A stretch of DNA of 64,000 nucleotides, from the NCBI GenBank assembly GCA_015061665.1, contig SUWC01000007.1:1-64000 (forward strand), in the 5' to 3' direction. The position numbers were made by a program, and so were the translations under genes. Below, one piece after another: positions 43,558-52,744 of the stretch (within the stretch, counting starts at the first letter, position 1; each line of letters starts with the position of its first letter). The notes under the pieces were generated by a model that searched no databases, was not told where the DNA came from, and saw only the letters and a program-made list of their open reading frames with translations. The stretch comes from Lentisphaerota bacterium. GTDB lineage: Bacteria > Verrucomicrobiota > Kiritimatiellia > RFP12 > UBA1067.

Positions 43558-46530
43558 CTACTTGCCCGCGATGTCGATTTCAAGGCGGAAGAACTCGACA
43601 GTCTGCTCGGCGGACGGCGCGACGGTGAACTCCGGGGCTGTGCCGGCATCTGTGCGCTCCGCATACGTTCCATTGACATCGGTGCTGGACATGAGCTTTA
43701 TGTCGAGCCTTACGTTGTCAGGAGGATTGACGCTGTTTCCAAGGCTGATCCTGAACTTGCCGTCCGAAGTGGGCACTATGTGCAGAAGAGGCTTGCTCAT
43801 TTCGACTGTCGGATTCAGTCCAAGCGAGTAGCACTCGAAGTAATTCAGTCCGTTATCGCACTTCGTAGCCGAATCAGGGGCAAGCAGCTCCTCCGCTTCG
43901 GCAACCGTCTTGCCGCTGAGATAATCGGACACGAAACCACTGCCCACAGCCACATTGTCCGAAGAAACGCGCACAATTATGTTTGTCGAGTAGAAGCTTC
44001 CGGTGAGCGACTTGAAGTTGCATGAGCCCTTGTATTCAACAGTCTGGATCGAGGAGCCGGAATTCGCGAACGGGAAGTTGCCGTTCCCGCCGTTCTTGAG
44101 CTGAACATTCCCCACCCAGACGGAATAATCCTGCGCGAGCAGGTCGAAAGTCGACACTACCGTATACATTTCTTCGGCGGACGGCGTCAGCCCTTCACCC
44201 TGCACGGTCAGCCACCCGGGGGTGTTGTTTATCCTTGTATAGACCTGGAATACGGTTTCGTTGTTCTCGTTTGCAAGTCTCACCCCGCCCTTGGCGCCGG
44301 CGGTAATCTCGACGGACGTGTCCGCAAAGTCGCAGAATTCGACGACATTGGTGAAAGTAACGATTCCGCCAGCCGCGCTGATCGCGGCAAACGAATTGTT
44401 CGAAAGCGGTGCGACATGAGTGGAGGAATCGTAGCTTGGCTGCGCAGTCCATGTGCCGGTGCCGCTGTGCTCATAGTCTTCGTTCACCCACCCCGAGTTT
44501 TCCTTTGCGACCCTTGAAGTCCCGACAAAATCTTCCTGCGATCCGCCGGACGCATGTATCGAATAGGCGCATGCCGCGCCTGGTACAAGCTCCGTCAATT
44601 CGAACGTCACGGTGCCGTTTTCATAGGTACCAACGAAATTCCTTCCGCCGAAAGTCAACGTCCATGTAGCGGTCGGGTCAGCGTGCGTCACGCCGACCGT
44701 AAGCTTAGCGCTTCTGAAATCGGCCTTATACACGATTGACGGCGTACCCCACGCAAACTGCTCGGACGCGGAATAGACAAGCCTGACGAAGCTGTCGTTG
44801 GAGTTCTCGCTGTCCACAATGGTGTGGCTTCCGCAGAAGTACGAGGTCCCGTTCGTGACAACCACTGGGCCGGCCCCTTCGTCGACTTTGATCTCAATTC
44901 CATCGAGAGCGCGGTCGGTGAACGTCAACGTTCCGGCACCGTTCTTCGTAATCGCCGGCTTTGCCACGCCAGCGGCCCTGCTCAACGGGACTGCAATCTT
45001 TGCGTTTTGGACTCCAGTGTCGAATGTCGCGCCGCCCGCCGCAATCTCATAAACCAGCTTGCCGGAAGCGTCCCTCTGCAGCCACGATGTTCCGTTCGGC
45101 GTACTATAAGGCTTAAGCGTTCCGCCGTTGAAAACCACCTTAGAGTCATTAGATACGGTTTCGTTGACGGCTCTGATTAAATTGGCCTTAAGGACCCCGT
45201 TCGGGAGTAGCGTTAAACGTTCAACTTTATTTGCAGTTGTTGCATTTGATGCAAATCGCACCTGATCACTGAGCTCCAGAGTTCCCGTGCCGGTCCCTCC
45301 GCCGATCACGGCATTGCAGGTTCCCTCCCCTTCTACGCCGAAAAAGAGCGAATTGGAATCCACAGTTCCGCCGGATACTTCAAGGGACCCGTTGGCATTT
45401 GCTTTGTTGCACAGATATATGCCGGAAGGAATGCTTACCGTTCCGTCCGACACAACAAAACGACCTTCACCGTTAACCCCGATAGTGGCCTTGTTTTTCA
45501 CAGACATAGCGCCTCCGGAAACAACCAAATCTCCATGGCTGTTTGCAGACTGTCCAGCAGATACTTCATACGCATAGACAGAACCCGAACTCAGCTCAAA
45601 TCTGGCAACAGAATTTGCGCCGTTGCCAATGCGTATGTAACCGTTTCTGTTGGTAACAGCCAGCGTTGCTCCGGACACAGAGACAAGTCCAGTGGAAGAG
45701 CTTCCGTTTCCAATAATGAAGGCGCCGCCGTTGATATCGACCTTACCGCCGGAGAGATTCATCTCACCGTAGGACGCGGTATTGACTCCGGCAAAGGCAT
45801 TACTGACGATTGCGAGACTTCCGCCTGTCATATCAACAATGCCCCTTGCGGAAGACTCGTAGCCGACTCTGAAATGCGAATTGGAAATCACGGCGCTTCC
45901 TCCGGTAATTTCTAAAAGGCCGGTCGCGCCACTCCTGTATCCGACGGAGAAATCGTTAGTGGCGGAGTGTTCTATGAGACCAGACGAAAGGACGACCTTG
46001 CCGAAATTGTCCGTTCCCGTTCCTGCGCCGATGCGGAACGGACCGCCTTTATTGTAGAGATAGCCACCCGCCACGGTGACGATGCCGGTTGCGCATGTAC
46101 TGGATGTGTCGTTCCTACCGCCTATGTCGAACGGCCCTGCTTCACCGCCCTGAAAGGTGGACCCGTCCGCATGCTCGAGCGTTCCGCCGTCCGTGATGTT
46201 GATCTCGCCCCTGCTGTGGTCCGCCGCTGCGACGTAGACGCCCTTTCTGAACTGAATGCCGTAGCCCTCACCGGAGACGTTCAGCTTTCCCGCGGCGTTC
46301 GACACGTTTTTGGGTATGAAGTCGCTGTTCGAGGCCGGACTGTAATACACGCGGTCATTGATGTTCGTCTCACCGTTGATAACATCATGGCCCGACCATT
46401 CCGTGCCCTTGTCCCATTTGATGTCGCTCGCCTCAACGCCGAAGGCATGAGATAGTAAAAGGGCCAAAAACGAGCAGCGCAGCAACTTTGCCACCGCGCT
46501 TCTTGACGATATTTTGGTAGATGTAGACAT
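43558..46530 (-). CDS. Autotransporter-associated beta-strand-repeat-like secreted protein
   Basis: Start MSTSTKISSRSAVAKLL at 46530 with upstream AAGGAG; repeats such as VSGGTVDSNSLFFGVEGEGTCNAVIGGG; C-terminus TVEFFRLEIDIAGK. Confidence 0.78.
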   Translation of the reverse strand: MSTSTKISSRSAVAKLLRCSFLALLLSHAFGVEASDIKWDKGTEWSGHDVINGETNINDRVYYSPASNSDFIPKNVSNAAGKLNVSGEGYGIQFRKGVYVAAADHSRGEINITDGGTLEHADGSTFQGGEAGPFDIGGRNDTSSTCATGIVTVAGGYLYNKGGPFRIGAGTGTDNFGKVVLSSGLIEHSATNDFSVGYRSGATGLLEITGGSAVISNSHFRVGYESSARGIVDMTGGSLAIVSNAFAGVNTASYGEMNLSGGKVDINGGAFIIGNGSSSTGLVSVSGATLAVTNRNGYIRIGNGANSVARFELSSGSVYAYEVSAGQSANSHGDLVVSGGAMSVKNKATIGVNGEGRFVVSDGTVSIPSGIYLCNKANANGSLEVSGGTVDSNSLFFGVEGEGTCNAVIGGGTGTGTLELSDQVRFASNATTANKVERLTLLPNGVLKANLIRAVNETVSNDSKVVFNGGTLKPYSTPNGTSWLQRDASGKLVYEIAAGGATFDTGVQNAKIAVPLSRAAGVAKPAITKNGAGTLTFTDRALDGIEIKVDEGAGPVVVTNGTSYFCGSHTIVDSENSNDSFVRLVYSASEQFAWGTPSIVYKADFRSAKLTVGVTHADPTATWTLTFGGRNFVGTYENGTVTFELTELVPGAACAYSIHASGGSQEDFVGTSRVAKENSGWVNEDYEHSGTGTWTAQPSYDSSTHVAPLSNNSFAAISAAGGIVTFTNVVEFCDFADTSVEITAGAKGGVRLANENNETVFQVYTRINNTPGWLTVQGEGLTPSAEEMYTVVSTFDLLAQDYSVWVGNVQLKNGGNGNFPFANSGSSIQTVEYKGSCNFKSLTGSFYSTNIIVRVSSDNVAVGSGFVSDYLSGKTVAEAEELLAPDSATKCDNGLNYFECYSLGLNPTVEMSKPLLHIVPTSDGKFRISLGNSVNPPDNVRLDIKLMSSTDVNGTYAERTDAGTAPEFTVAPSAEQTVEFFRLEIDIAGK

Positions 46531-46602
46531 GGTCCTGACTCCTTGTGGGTTACACGAAAAAGTATAGCAAATATGAATCCTCACAGTCTAGATGTTCGGC
46601 GC

Positions 46603-46616
46603 TACACTTTGGTGCA
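46603..46616 (-). promoter_or_regulatory. Operator site I (TACACTTTGGTGCA), with -10 TATACT at 46561-46566
   Basis: 36 bp upstream of TATACT, about one helical turn further than the others. Confidence 0.45.
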
Positions 46617-46732
46617 GTCAGTTTGCAACCTCCATGTCGGCCTGCCAAGCCATTCCAAGCGTAATTTGTCGCCTTCCTTGAAATTTGCTATACTGTCTTT
46701 CGAGGTCCTAAAAGCATACGGAGAGCAATCAA

Positions 46733-47236
46733 ATGAGACCACTACACATTTCCCTAGCCCGTTCGATTCTCGCGGCATCTTTCATGGCGTTGTCAGTCGC
46801 AGGATGCACTACGGTTGAGCAGACCGACTGCTATGACGACTCCTTCTGCGTGGAACCGACGGATGGCATGATCCTGCCCACCACCGTCACCAGCACGGAT
46901 TGCGCCGTCAGATTCGACTTCGGGGAGGTCATAACGGCCCGTCCGGTAATAACGGTGACCGGTCCGGCAAAAGCCGAAATAAGATACCGCACCTACAGCA
47001 ATGCTGCAGATGCGGTGGAATCGTCCTTCAAACTTCCAGACCTAGACTATCACGAGAAAGCCTCGGACATCATGTACAGACTTGTCATGATTACGGCTAC
47101 CCATGAATCGAAAGAGGTACGAAAGTTCAGGTTCCTTGACATTGAGCTGTCGAAAGGAGTCGACATACTCAGAACAGGGGGCATGCCGCCTTCTTCGCAG
47201 GCATCTTCTCCACGTCGGACAGCTCGACCTTGGTGA
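46733..47236 (+). pseudogene. Possible truncated lipoprotein gene remnant
   Basis: 167-aa ORF with lipobox-like MALSVAGC. C-terminal about 25 aa (GMPPSSQASSPRRTARPW) read through the 3' end of the convergent lipoprotein gene, suggesting lost continuation. Confidence 0.4.
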
Positions 47237-47666
47237 TCTTGGCAGGGAGACCCTTGATCTCGGCCGTGGCCTTACCGTAGACGAAATAGCTCTTGTTCTC
47301 AATGCGATAGCGCGTGGCGACGACGGAATCCGCGCCCGAGGCCGAGAGGGCCTTGGCGTATGCACCGCCCTTCGCGACATCCTCGATAGAAGGACCGACG
47401 AACGGAAGCTTCACACCGGTCGGAGCAAAGTCGGCGACATGATCTGCGGTTCCGCCCCACGTGATGGTGATCGGAATGATTCCAAGGTTGATCCAATGGA
47501 TCGTCTCGGTCGCAGAGACAGGATTCTGGTCAAGTGAATAGGATAGCTGCACTGCATCCCTCGTGAAGACATCAGGATGCACGATTTCATTGCCGCCGTC
47601 GTTCTTGTGAACACTCACGCATCCGGTAAGTGCAGCCGCAACCGCGACGAACATTAGCTTCTTCAT
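47169..47666 (-). CDS. Small lipoprotein of unknown function
   Basis: 165 aa; MKKLMFVAVAAALTGCVSV lipobox. Confidence 0.72.
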   Translation of the reverse strand: MKKLMFVAVAAALTGCVSVHKNDGGNEIVHPDVFTRDAVQLSYSLDQNPVSATETIHWINLGIIPITITWGGTADHVADFAPTGVKLPFVGPSIEDVAKGGAYAKALSASGADSVVATRYRIENKSYFVYGKATAEIKGLPAKITKVELSDVEKMPAKKAACPLF

Positions 47667-47908
47667 TGTCCTTTTTCCTTTTCATGAGCCCTGAATGTGT
47701 TACACGTCCCAGGAACCGGGCCAGTCCCTGTAACGTGTCGCCGCAGCGCGGCAATGGCGAAATGCGAGAAACATGTCGAGCATGACCAACGCGTCCCCCG
47801 CCTTTTTTCCTTTATTTTATCAAAAGCGAACGCACAATGCAATCGCAGGCAGAACATCGTAAGTCTCACCTTTGCCGTCCGCCGGACACGAAAGGCCGCT
47901 CCTTCTGT

Positions 47909-48439
47909 TCATTCTTCTTTCCACCGTATGTCTACTGGCTCGCCAATCATCTGCCTTATGACGGTCTCTGCCTGGTCTTTCGCAATTTTCATGTTGTCTT
48001 CGCTTCTTGCCGCCCGCGCGACAAGTTTATTTGCCTCCCCGGAGACCTCGGCCCACATCCTGTTTATGGCCTTGTCGGTGTAGCCCAGTGCGACCGACGT
48101 CTTGTATGGACGGCTCTTCTTCATGTTGGCGACGGCATATACCTCGGGAAGCGGAACTTCGACTGCATTCCTCTCCCCGTCTGACAGGAACCTGATCTTC
48201 GAAAGGTCGATCTGATAGAAGCCGCCGCCGTAGACGAGCCACATCATCTGCGATTTGCGGGACTTCGACGACAGCGTCATCGCTTCTGCCACGCCCACGT
48301 AAAGCACATTCACCTTGCCAATCCGCTGTATTCCCGTTATGGTCGGCTCATGCCGCTGCCAATTGTCGCAACTGCGAATCCCGAAGGTCAGAAGCACGGC
48401 AAGGACGACAACGAGAACTGCAAATACCTTACCTTTCAT
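47909..48439 (-). CDS. Membrane-anchored DUF4230-like protein
   Basis: Start MKGKVFAVLVVVLAVLLTFG at 48439; GGGFYQIDLSKIRFLSDGERNAVEVPLPEVYAVANM resembles DUF4230. Confidence 0.5.
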   Translation of the reverse strand: MKGKVFAVLVVVLAVLLTFGIRSCDNWQRHEPTITGIQRIGKVNVLYVGVAEAMTLSSKSRKSQMMWLVYGGGFYQIDLSKIRFLSDGERNAVEVPLPEVYAVANMKKSRPYKTSVALGYTDKAINRMWAEVSGEANKLVARAARSEDNMKIAKDQAETVIRQMIGEPVDIRWKEE

Positions 48440-48993
48440 TTCGCGTCCCCCGTGCCTGACGTCCATTCTATGCCTTCCAAAATCCGGCCCTGGACTGCGT
48501 AGAAGCCGTCAAGTATCTGTCTTGTCGCCACCTGGGCCTCGTGCAATATCTCAGGATCCTCGGCGGTCTTTCGGATGGAGTCGTGTACGCCCGCAAACAG
48601 ACGCTGATGGACCTTCGCGGCAGCATTTACAGTAGTGAAGCAGCTTCTGTCCGCGTCGAGCTGCTCCACGCTGTCGAATCGAATCGAACGTTCCTCTACG
48701 GACGGTATTGGCACTTTCTTCAACACGACTCCGTTTTCCGCCTTGCCCGGTTCCTGCACAATCGATCCGACAGGGACCTTGAGGAAGGCGCTGCCGCTGA
48801 CCCTGTACAATGCGGTAACGCCATCCTCGTCTATGGCCGCGATGTCCGCTACGACGACCTTGATTGGGACGAAGTCAGAAAGACGCTGATGCCCCGCGGA
48901 CCCCTCGTCTTCCCCGCATCCGCACAGTGCACCTGCCACAAGCAGGAAAGCAAAAGCCCTCGCAGACATCCGAAAAGACAATAGCACCTTCAT
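48436..48993 (-). CDS. Lipoprotein, DUF4230-like, paralogue of the downstream gene
   Basis: Start MKVLLSFRMSARAFAFLLVAGALCGCGED at 48993; ALYRVSGSAFLKVPVGSIVQEPGKAENGVVLKKVPIPSV; 4-bp overlaps with both neighbours. Confidence 0.5.
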   Translation of the reverse strand: MKVLLSFRMSARAFAFLLVAGALCGCGEDEGSAGHQRLSDFVPIKVVVADIAAIDEDGVTALYRVSGSAFLKVPVGSIVQEPGKAENGVVLKKVPIPSVEERSIRFDSVEQLDADRSCFTTVNAAAKVHQRLFAGVHDSIRKTAEDPEILHEAQVATRQILDGFYAVQGRILEGIEWTSGTGDAK

Positions 48994-49334
48994 TCGGCAT
49001 CCTCCATCCCGCTGCCGCACGAGGAGTCTGCATTTGCCGAGCCATCGTCCTTCAACGAGCTCGTCACCACGATTTCCATGTCGTCGTCAACCAATCCCTT
49101 GTTTAGAAAGTAAAACGAAAGGAACACAATGATCAACGCGGCAAATACACCAAGGACGTTCCAAAACGTAATGTTTGCGCCCTTGACATAGCTGACAATA
49201 CAATGGATTGATCCGAGCACGGATGCTCTCCCCGTTTTACATTGCGAACCATCCGCTGCCATTTCCACGGCATTGCCGTGTCCAATGACAATATCTGATT
49301 GCGCACTTTGCGCCTGCATTTGATCGTCTATCAT
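48990..49334 (-). CDS. Small single-TM membrane protein
   Basis: 114 aa; ITFWNVLGVFAALIIVFLSFYFLNKG TM helix; overlaps downstream start by 4 bp. Confidence 0.65.
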   Translation of the reverse strand: MIDDQMQAQSAQSDIVIGHGNAVEMAADGSQCKTGRASVLGSIHCIVSYVKGANITFWNVLGVFAALIIVFLSFYFLNKGLVDDDMEIVVTSSLKDDGSANADSSCGSGMEDAE

Positions 49335-49431
49335 ACCCGCCCTTTCGACCTGAATATTATATCAAATTGAAGCATGATTGTGGCAACCCTCATCTGCAAA
49401 GCCAGCCGCTTTAGCGTTCAGAGCGGATGCG

Positions 49432-50361
49432 TCACCTGTGCTTCGGGAGCGTCACGGAAAAAACGGTGCCGCGTCCAGGCGTTGACGAGAAGCCTACTTC
49501 GCCGCCGTAGAACGTGACGACGGCGTGAACGAGAGAAAGGCCCAGCCCGGAGCCGGGCGTGCTGCGTCCGCGCTCCGACCTGAAGAACCTGTCGAATATC
49601 TTCGGCTGGTCGCCTTTCGCGATTCCAATGCCAGTGTCCGAAACCGTTAACGAAACTTCCTTTGCCGTCTCGGACAACGCCGCCGCCACCCTTCCGCCGC
49701 GTGGCGTGAACTTAACCGCATTGTCGAGAAGGTTGCCCGCTATCTGCTGCAGCTTGTGCCGGTGGGCCATGAGGACGACGGGGTGCGACGGAAGGTCGAC
49801 ATCGAGGGCAACGCCATTCATTTCGGCAACGGACCCGAACAGCTCGGCGGCTTCGGACACGACCTGGCGGAAATCGACTTCGTGTGGCGGAGGCTCCCCC
49901 GCGCCGACGTAGTTGTTCGTTATCTCCGCATTTGCGTCGACAATTGCAAGGAGCTGCGCACATGACTCCGATACGGACGCGGCGTCAAGAGCGTCCGCCG
50001 CACCGCCAAGGACCAGTTGCGCGCTGCTGCTGATACGCGAAAGCGGAGTGCGGATGTCGTGGAGAACGCTTCTGACGAGATCTCGCGACTCGTCGTTCAG
50101 CAACTTAATGCGGCGCGAGAGCCGCCAGAAGATGAAAATGCCAACGGCAAGCGCGATTCCCTCCGACAAAGCCGTGCAAAGCGCGATCACTGCATAGACG
50201 CGCAGCGCCTCCCCCTCATGCCCAGCGCCGAGCGCGCGCTTGAGAAAGAACCATCCGGGGATACCGGCGATGGCCGTCGTGACGATCATCGAGCATGCGA
50301 GAAGCGGCACGCCCGCCGTCTGGACGAGGCGGTCAACAGCTGAGATCCTACCGAAGCGCAT
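49432..50361 (-). CDS. Sensor histidine kinase (HisKA/HATPase)
   Basis: 309 aa; two TM helices; LVRSVLHDIRTPLSRISSSAQLVLGG; DTGIGIAKGDQPKIFDRFFRSERGRSTPGSGLGLSLVHAVV. Confidence 0.92.
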   Translation of the reverse strand: MRFGRISAVDRLVQTAGVPLLACSMIVTTAIAGIPGWFFLKRALGAGHEGEALRVYAVIALCTALSEGIALAVGIFIFWRLSRRIKLLNDESRDLVRSVLHDIRTPLSRISSSAQLVLGGAADALDAASVSESCAQLLAIVDANAEITNNYVGAGEPPPHEVDFRQVVSEAAELFGSVAEMNGVALDVDLPSHPVVLMAHRHKLQQIAGNLLDNAVKFTPRGGRVAAALSETAKEVSLTVSDTGIGIAKGDQPKIFDRFFRSERGRSTPGSGLGLSLVHAVVTFYGGEVGFSSTPGRGTVFSVTLPKHR

Positions 50362-51010
50362 ATCCGAGCCCCCGCTTGGTCTCTATCAGCTCCGGCTCGC
50401 CCCGCGCATTCAGCTCCCTTCGGATGGCATATATCTTCGCCTCGACGACGTTCGTCTTGGCGGCCTCGAAATTCCACACTTCCTTGAGCAGAAACCCAGA
50501 TGACATCCACTTCCTGGGATTGCGTATGAACACTTCCAGCAGGCGGCGTTCCAGCCCGGAGAGATTCAGTTCGCGGCCGTTCCTGTAGAACAGGTCTCGC
50601 GACGAATCGAACACTAGGTCCCTGTATGCGACTTCCGAGCCGCATTCGTGCGCAGACCTGCGCAGGACCGCCTTTATGCGGGCGACAAGCTCGTCGGGCG
50701 AGAACGGCTTGACCATGTAGTCGTCGGCGCCGGACGAAAGCCCGGCGATGCGGTCCGCCGTCGAGGCAAGCGCGCTCAGCACTATCACCGGCGTTCTGTC
50801 CCCGTCCGTGCGCATCTTCGCCAGCAGCTCCTTGCCGTCCCCGTCGGGGAGCATGAGGTCAAGCACGACGATGTCGTACTGGTTCCTGGACATCAAGTCC
50901 ACGCCCTTGGCCACTGTATCCGCGACATCTGACGCAATGCCGGCGGCTGACAGTCCGAGCCTGATGAGCTTGACCTGATCGAAGTCGTCTTCTATCGCAA
51001 GAACTTTCAT
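50348..51010 (-). CDS. OmpR-family response regulator
   Basis: 220 aa; MKVLAIEDDFDQVKLIRLGL; winged-helix C-terminal LSGLERRLLEVFIRNPRKWMSSGFLLKEVWNFE. Confidence 0.92.
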   Translation of the reverse strand: MKVLAIEDDFDQVKLIRLGLSAAGIASDVADTVAKGVDLMSRNQYDIVVLDLMLPDGDGKELLAKMRTDGDRTPVIVLSALASTADRIAGLSSGADDYMVKPFSPDELVARIKAVLRRSAHECGSEVAYRDLVFDSSRDLFYRNGRELNLSGLERRLLEVFIRNPRKWMSSGFLLKEVWNFEAAKTNVVEAKIYAIRRELNARGEPELIETKRGLGYALR

Positions 51011-51055
51011 GGCTTATATTATACACTATTCCGCTAGAATGAGGGAATCTACACA

Positions 51056-52651
51056 TCACTTCTGCCACAGATCCGCGAGGCGGCCAGTGTACAGCGGATT
51101 GCGGTATTCAACGTCGATCTCGTCCTTCTCCCGTATGCGCATGGTCTCGTCCTCGCCCCATATCCACGACTCGCCGCCGGACAATACGGCAAAGAGCCAC
51201 TCCCTCGCTATGGCCAGCGCATCGTCGCCAAGCTCATGACCTCCAGCAAATGGCTTAAGGAGCACAAGACCGCCCGACTCGCGATAGCGCTGCGCGAACG
51301 AACGGCTTATGCGCATTCTGTCTTCATCGCGAAGTCCGCAAGTCACAAGCGAAGGCGCCTTGGTGCGCAACTCGCCCGCAGGATACACGCCGCATCCGTG
51401 AGCGCCCCATGCGGCAACCGACAGCTCCTTCGACTGCGTGAAAAGCGCCGCGCACTGTCCGCCCGCCGAATATCCGTAGAGAACTATCGGGCTCGCCTTC
51501 AGCCCGTAGCGCTTCCGAATCTCGGCGACGGCCTTGGCAAGCTTCTTGCCCGTGCCCGTCTCGGGATTCCAGTACTCGCCTTTCGAGAATGACGGCGAGA
51601 CAAGGAACGCCATTTCGCGATCCGCCAGAGCACCGAAGCCAAATTCCTTCAGCGTCTTTGCACCCGTCCAGCCGCGACCTCCGAAGAGCACGACAACGCG
51701 AGAGTCGGCGTCGTATTTCCGTGGAACTCGGCAGACGAACTCCACGCCAGCGACGGCAATGCGCACGATCTCGTCGGGGACTGGCGGCTCGACATCCTTG
51801 AATGCGGGCTTACCCCACGCCTCGGCAATAGCGCGGCTCGGCAGGCTCACGCGGTCAACGGGATTCACGAACTCGGCCTCCGCGCTTTCGACAGGATAGA
51901 ACACGTCGTCCTGGTCGTCACCTATGAACACCTCCTCGCCTTTCTTGCCCGAAATGCAATGCGAAAGAAACGCCCGCGCAAGGCGAAGTGAGTCGGGCGG
52001 CACGTCGTGCGGATGGTTCGGGAATGACTTCCAGATAACGTCGACGCCCTTCCGACGCGCCTTCTCGACGAACGCGCGGCTGATGACGTAGCGGGCAGAA
52101 TCGGCGTCGCCGCACGTGACGAGCCCCGGTACGCCGCGCATCGTCGCCTTCGGTTCGTGGAAGACTCCGCATGCGTGGCTTATCCATGCGCGGCACCGTC
52201 CTGGACGCCACGCCGGAAAGAGGTTCGCCGCCTGGCTTCCGGCGGAATATCCGTAGTAGCAGATCTTCGAGTCGTCGATCCTGTACTTGCGCTTCAACGC
52301 GGCAAGTGCGTCGAAAAGCGCCTGGCCCGACCACGCCTCCGGCGACCAGTAGTTGTCGTCCTGGAAACCGGGGCATACGAGGAACGCGCCGTTCGCGTCC
52401 GCCCAGTCCGACCAGCCGAGCTTCCCCGACGCTTCGTCTTTTCCCTTGCAGTTGCGGCCGCCGAAATACACAAGAACTGGATACGGCTTCTTCCGCTTCG
52501 CGTCGTAGCTTGCGGGCACATGGTACCAGAACGTCGCTTCGGCGTTGTGCGGCGCCTTCGTCGGGACCGTCACGGACTCGACGCTCGCCGCGCCATCAGC
52601 GAAAGCGGCCGCGATAGCAAACATAGTTGCAACAACAAGACTCTTTTTCAT
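51056..52651 (-). CDS. Secreted protein with two tandem alpha/beta-hydrolase (esterase) domains
   Basis: 531 aa; two GYSAG nucleophile motifs (ICYYGYSAGSQAANLFPAW and IVLYGYSAGGQCAALFTQ), each followed by HACGV / HGCGV and LVTCG. Confidence 0.82.
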   Translation of the reverse strand: MKKSLVVATMFAIAAAFADGAASVESVTVPTKAPHNAEATFWYHVPASYDAKRKKPYPVLVYFGGRNCKGKDEASGKLGWSDWADANGAFLVCPGFQDDNYWSPEAWSGQALFDALAALKRKYRIDDSKICYYGYSAGSQAANLFPAWRPGRCRAWISHACGVFHEPKATMRGVPGLVTCGDADSARYVISRAFVEKARRKGVDVIWKSFPNHPHDVPPDSLRLARAFLSHCISGKKGEEVFIGDDQDDVFYPVESAEAEFVNPVDRVSLPSRAIAEAWGKPAFKDVEPPVPDEIVRIAVAGVEFVCRVPRKYDADSRVVVLFGGRGWTGAKTLKEFGFGALADREMAFLVSPSFSKGEYWNPETGTGKKLAKAVAEIRKRYGLKASPIVLYGYSAGGQCAALFTQSKELSVAAWGAHGCGVYPAGELRTKAPSLVTCGLRDEDRMRISRSFAQRYRESGGLVLLKPFAGGHELGDDALAIAREWLFAVLSGGESWIWGEDETMRIREKDEIDVEYRNPLYTGRLADLWQK

Positions 52652-52744
52652 ATTCGTGTTACCGTTTTTGTTTTAGACAGGATTTACAGGATTGACAGGA
52701 TTTTCGGACAATTCCCTCTGCTATTCTTAATCTTGTTAATCATG

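Noticed and set aside
1-46600. SusC/SusD-type polysaccharide utilisation locus
   Set aside because: No TonB-dependent receptor or SusD-like gene found among the ORFs, despite many CAZyme-like genes.
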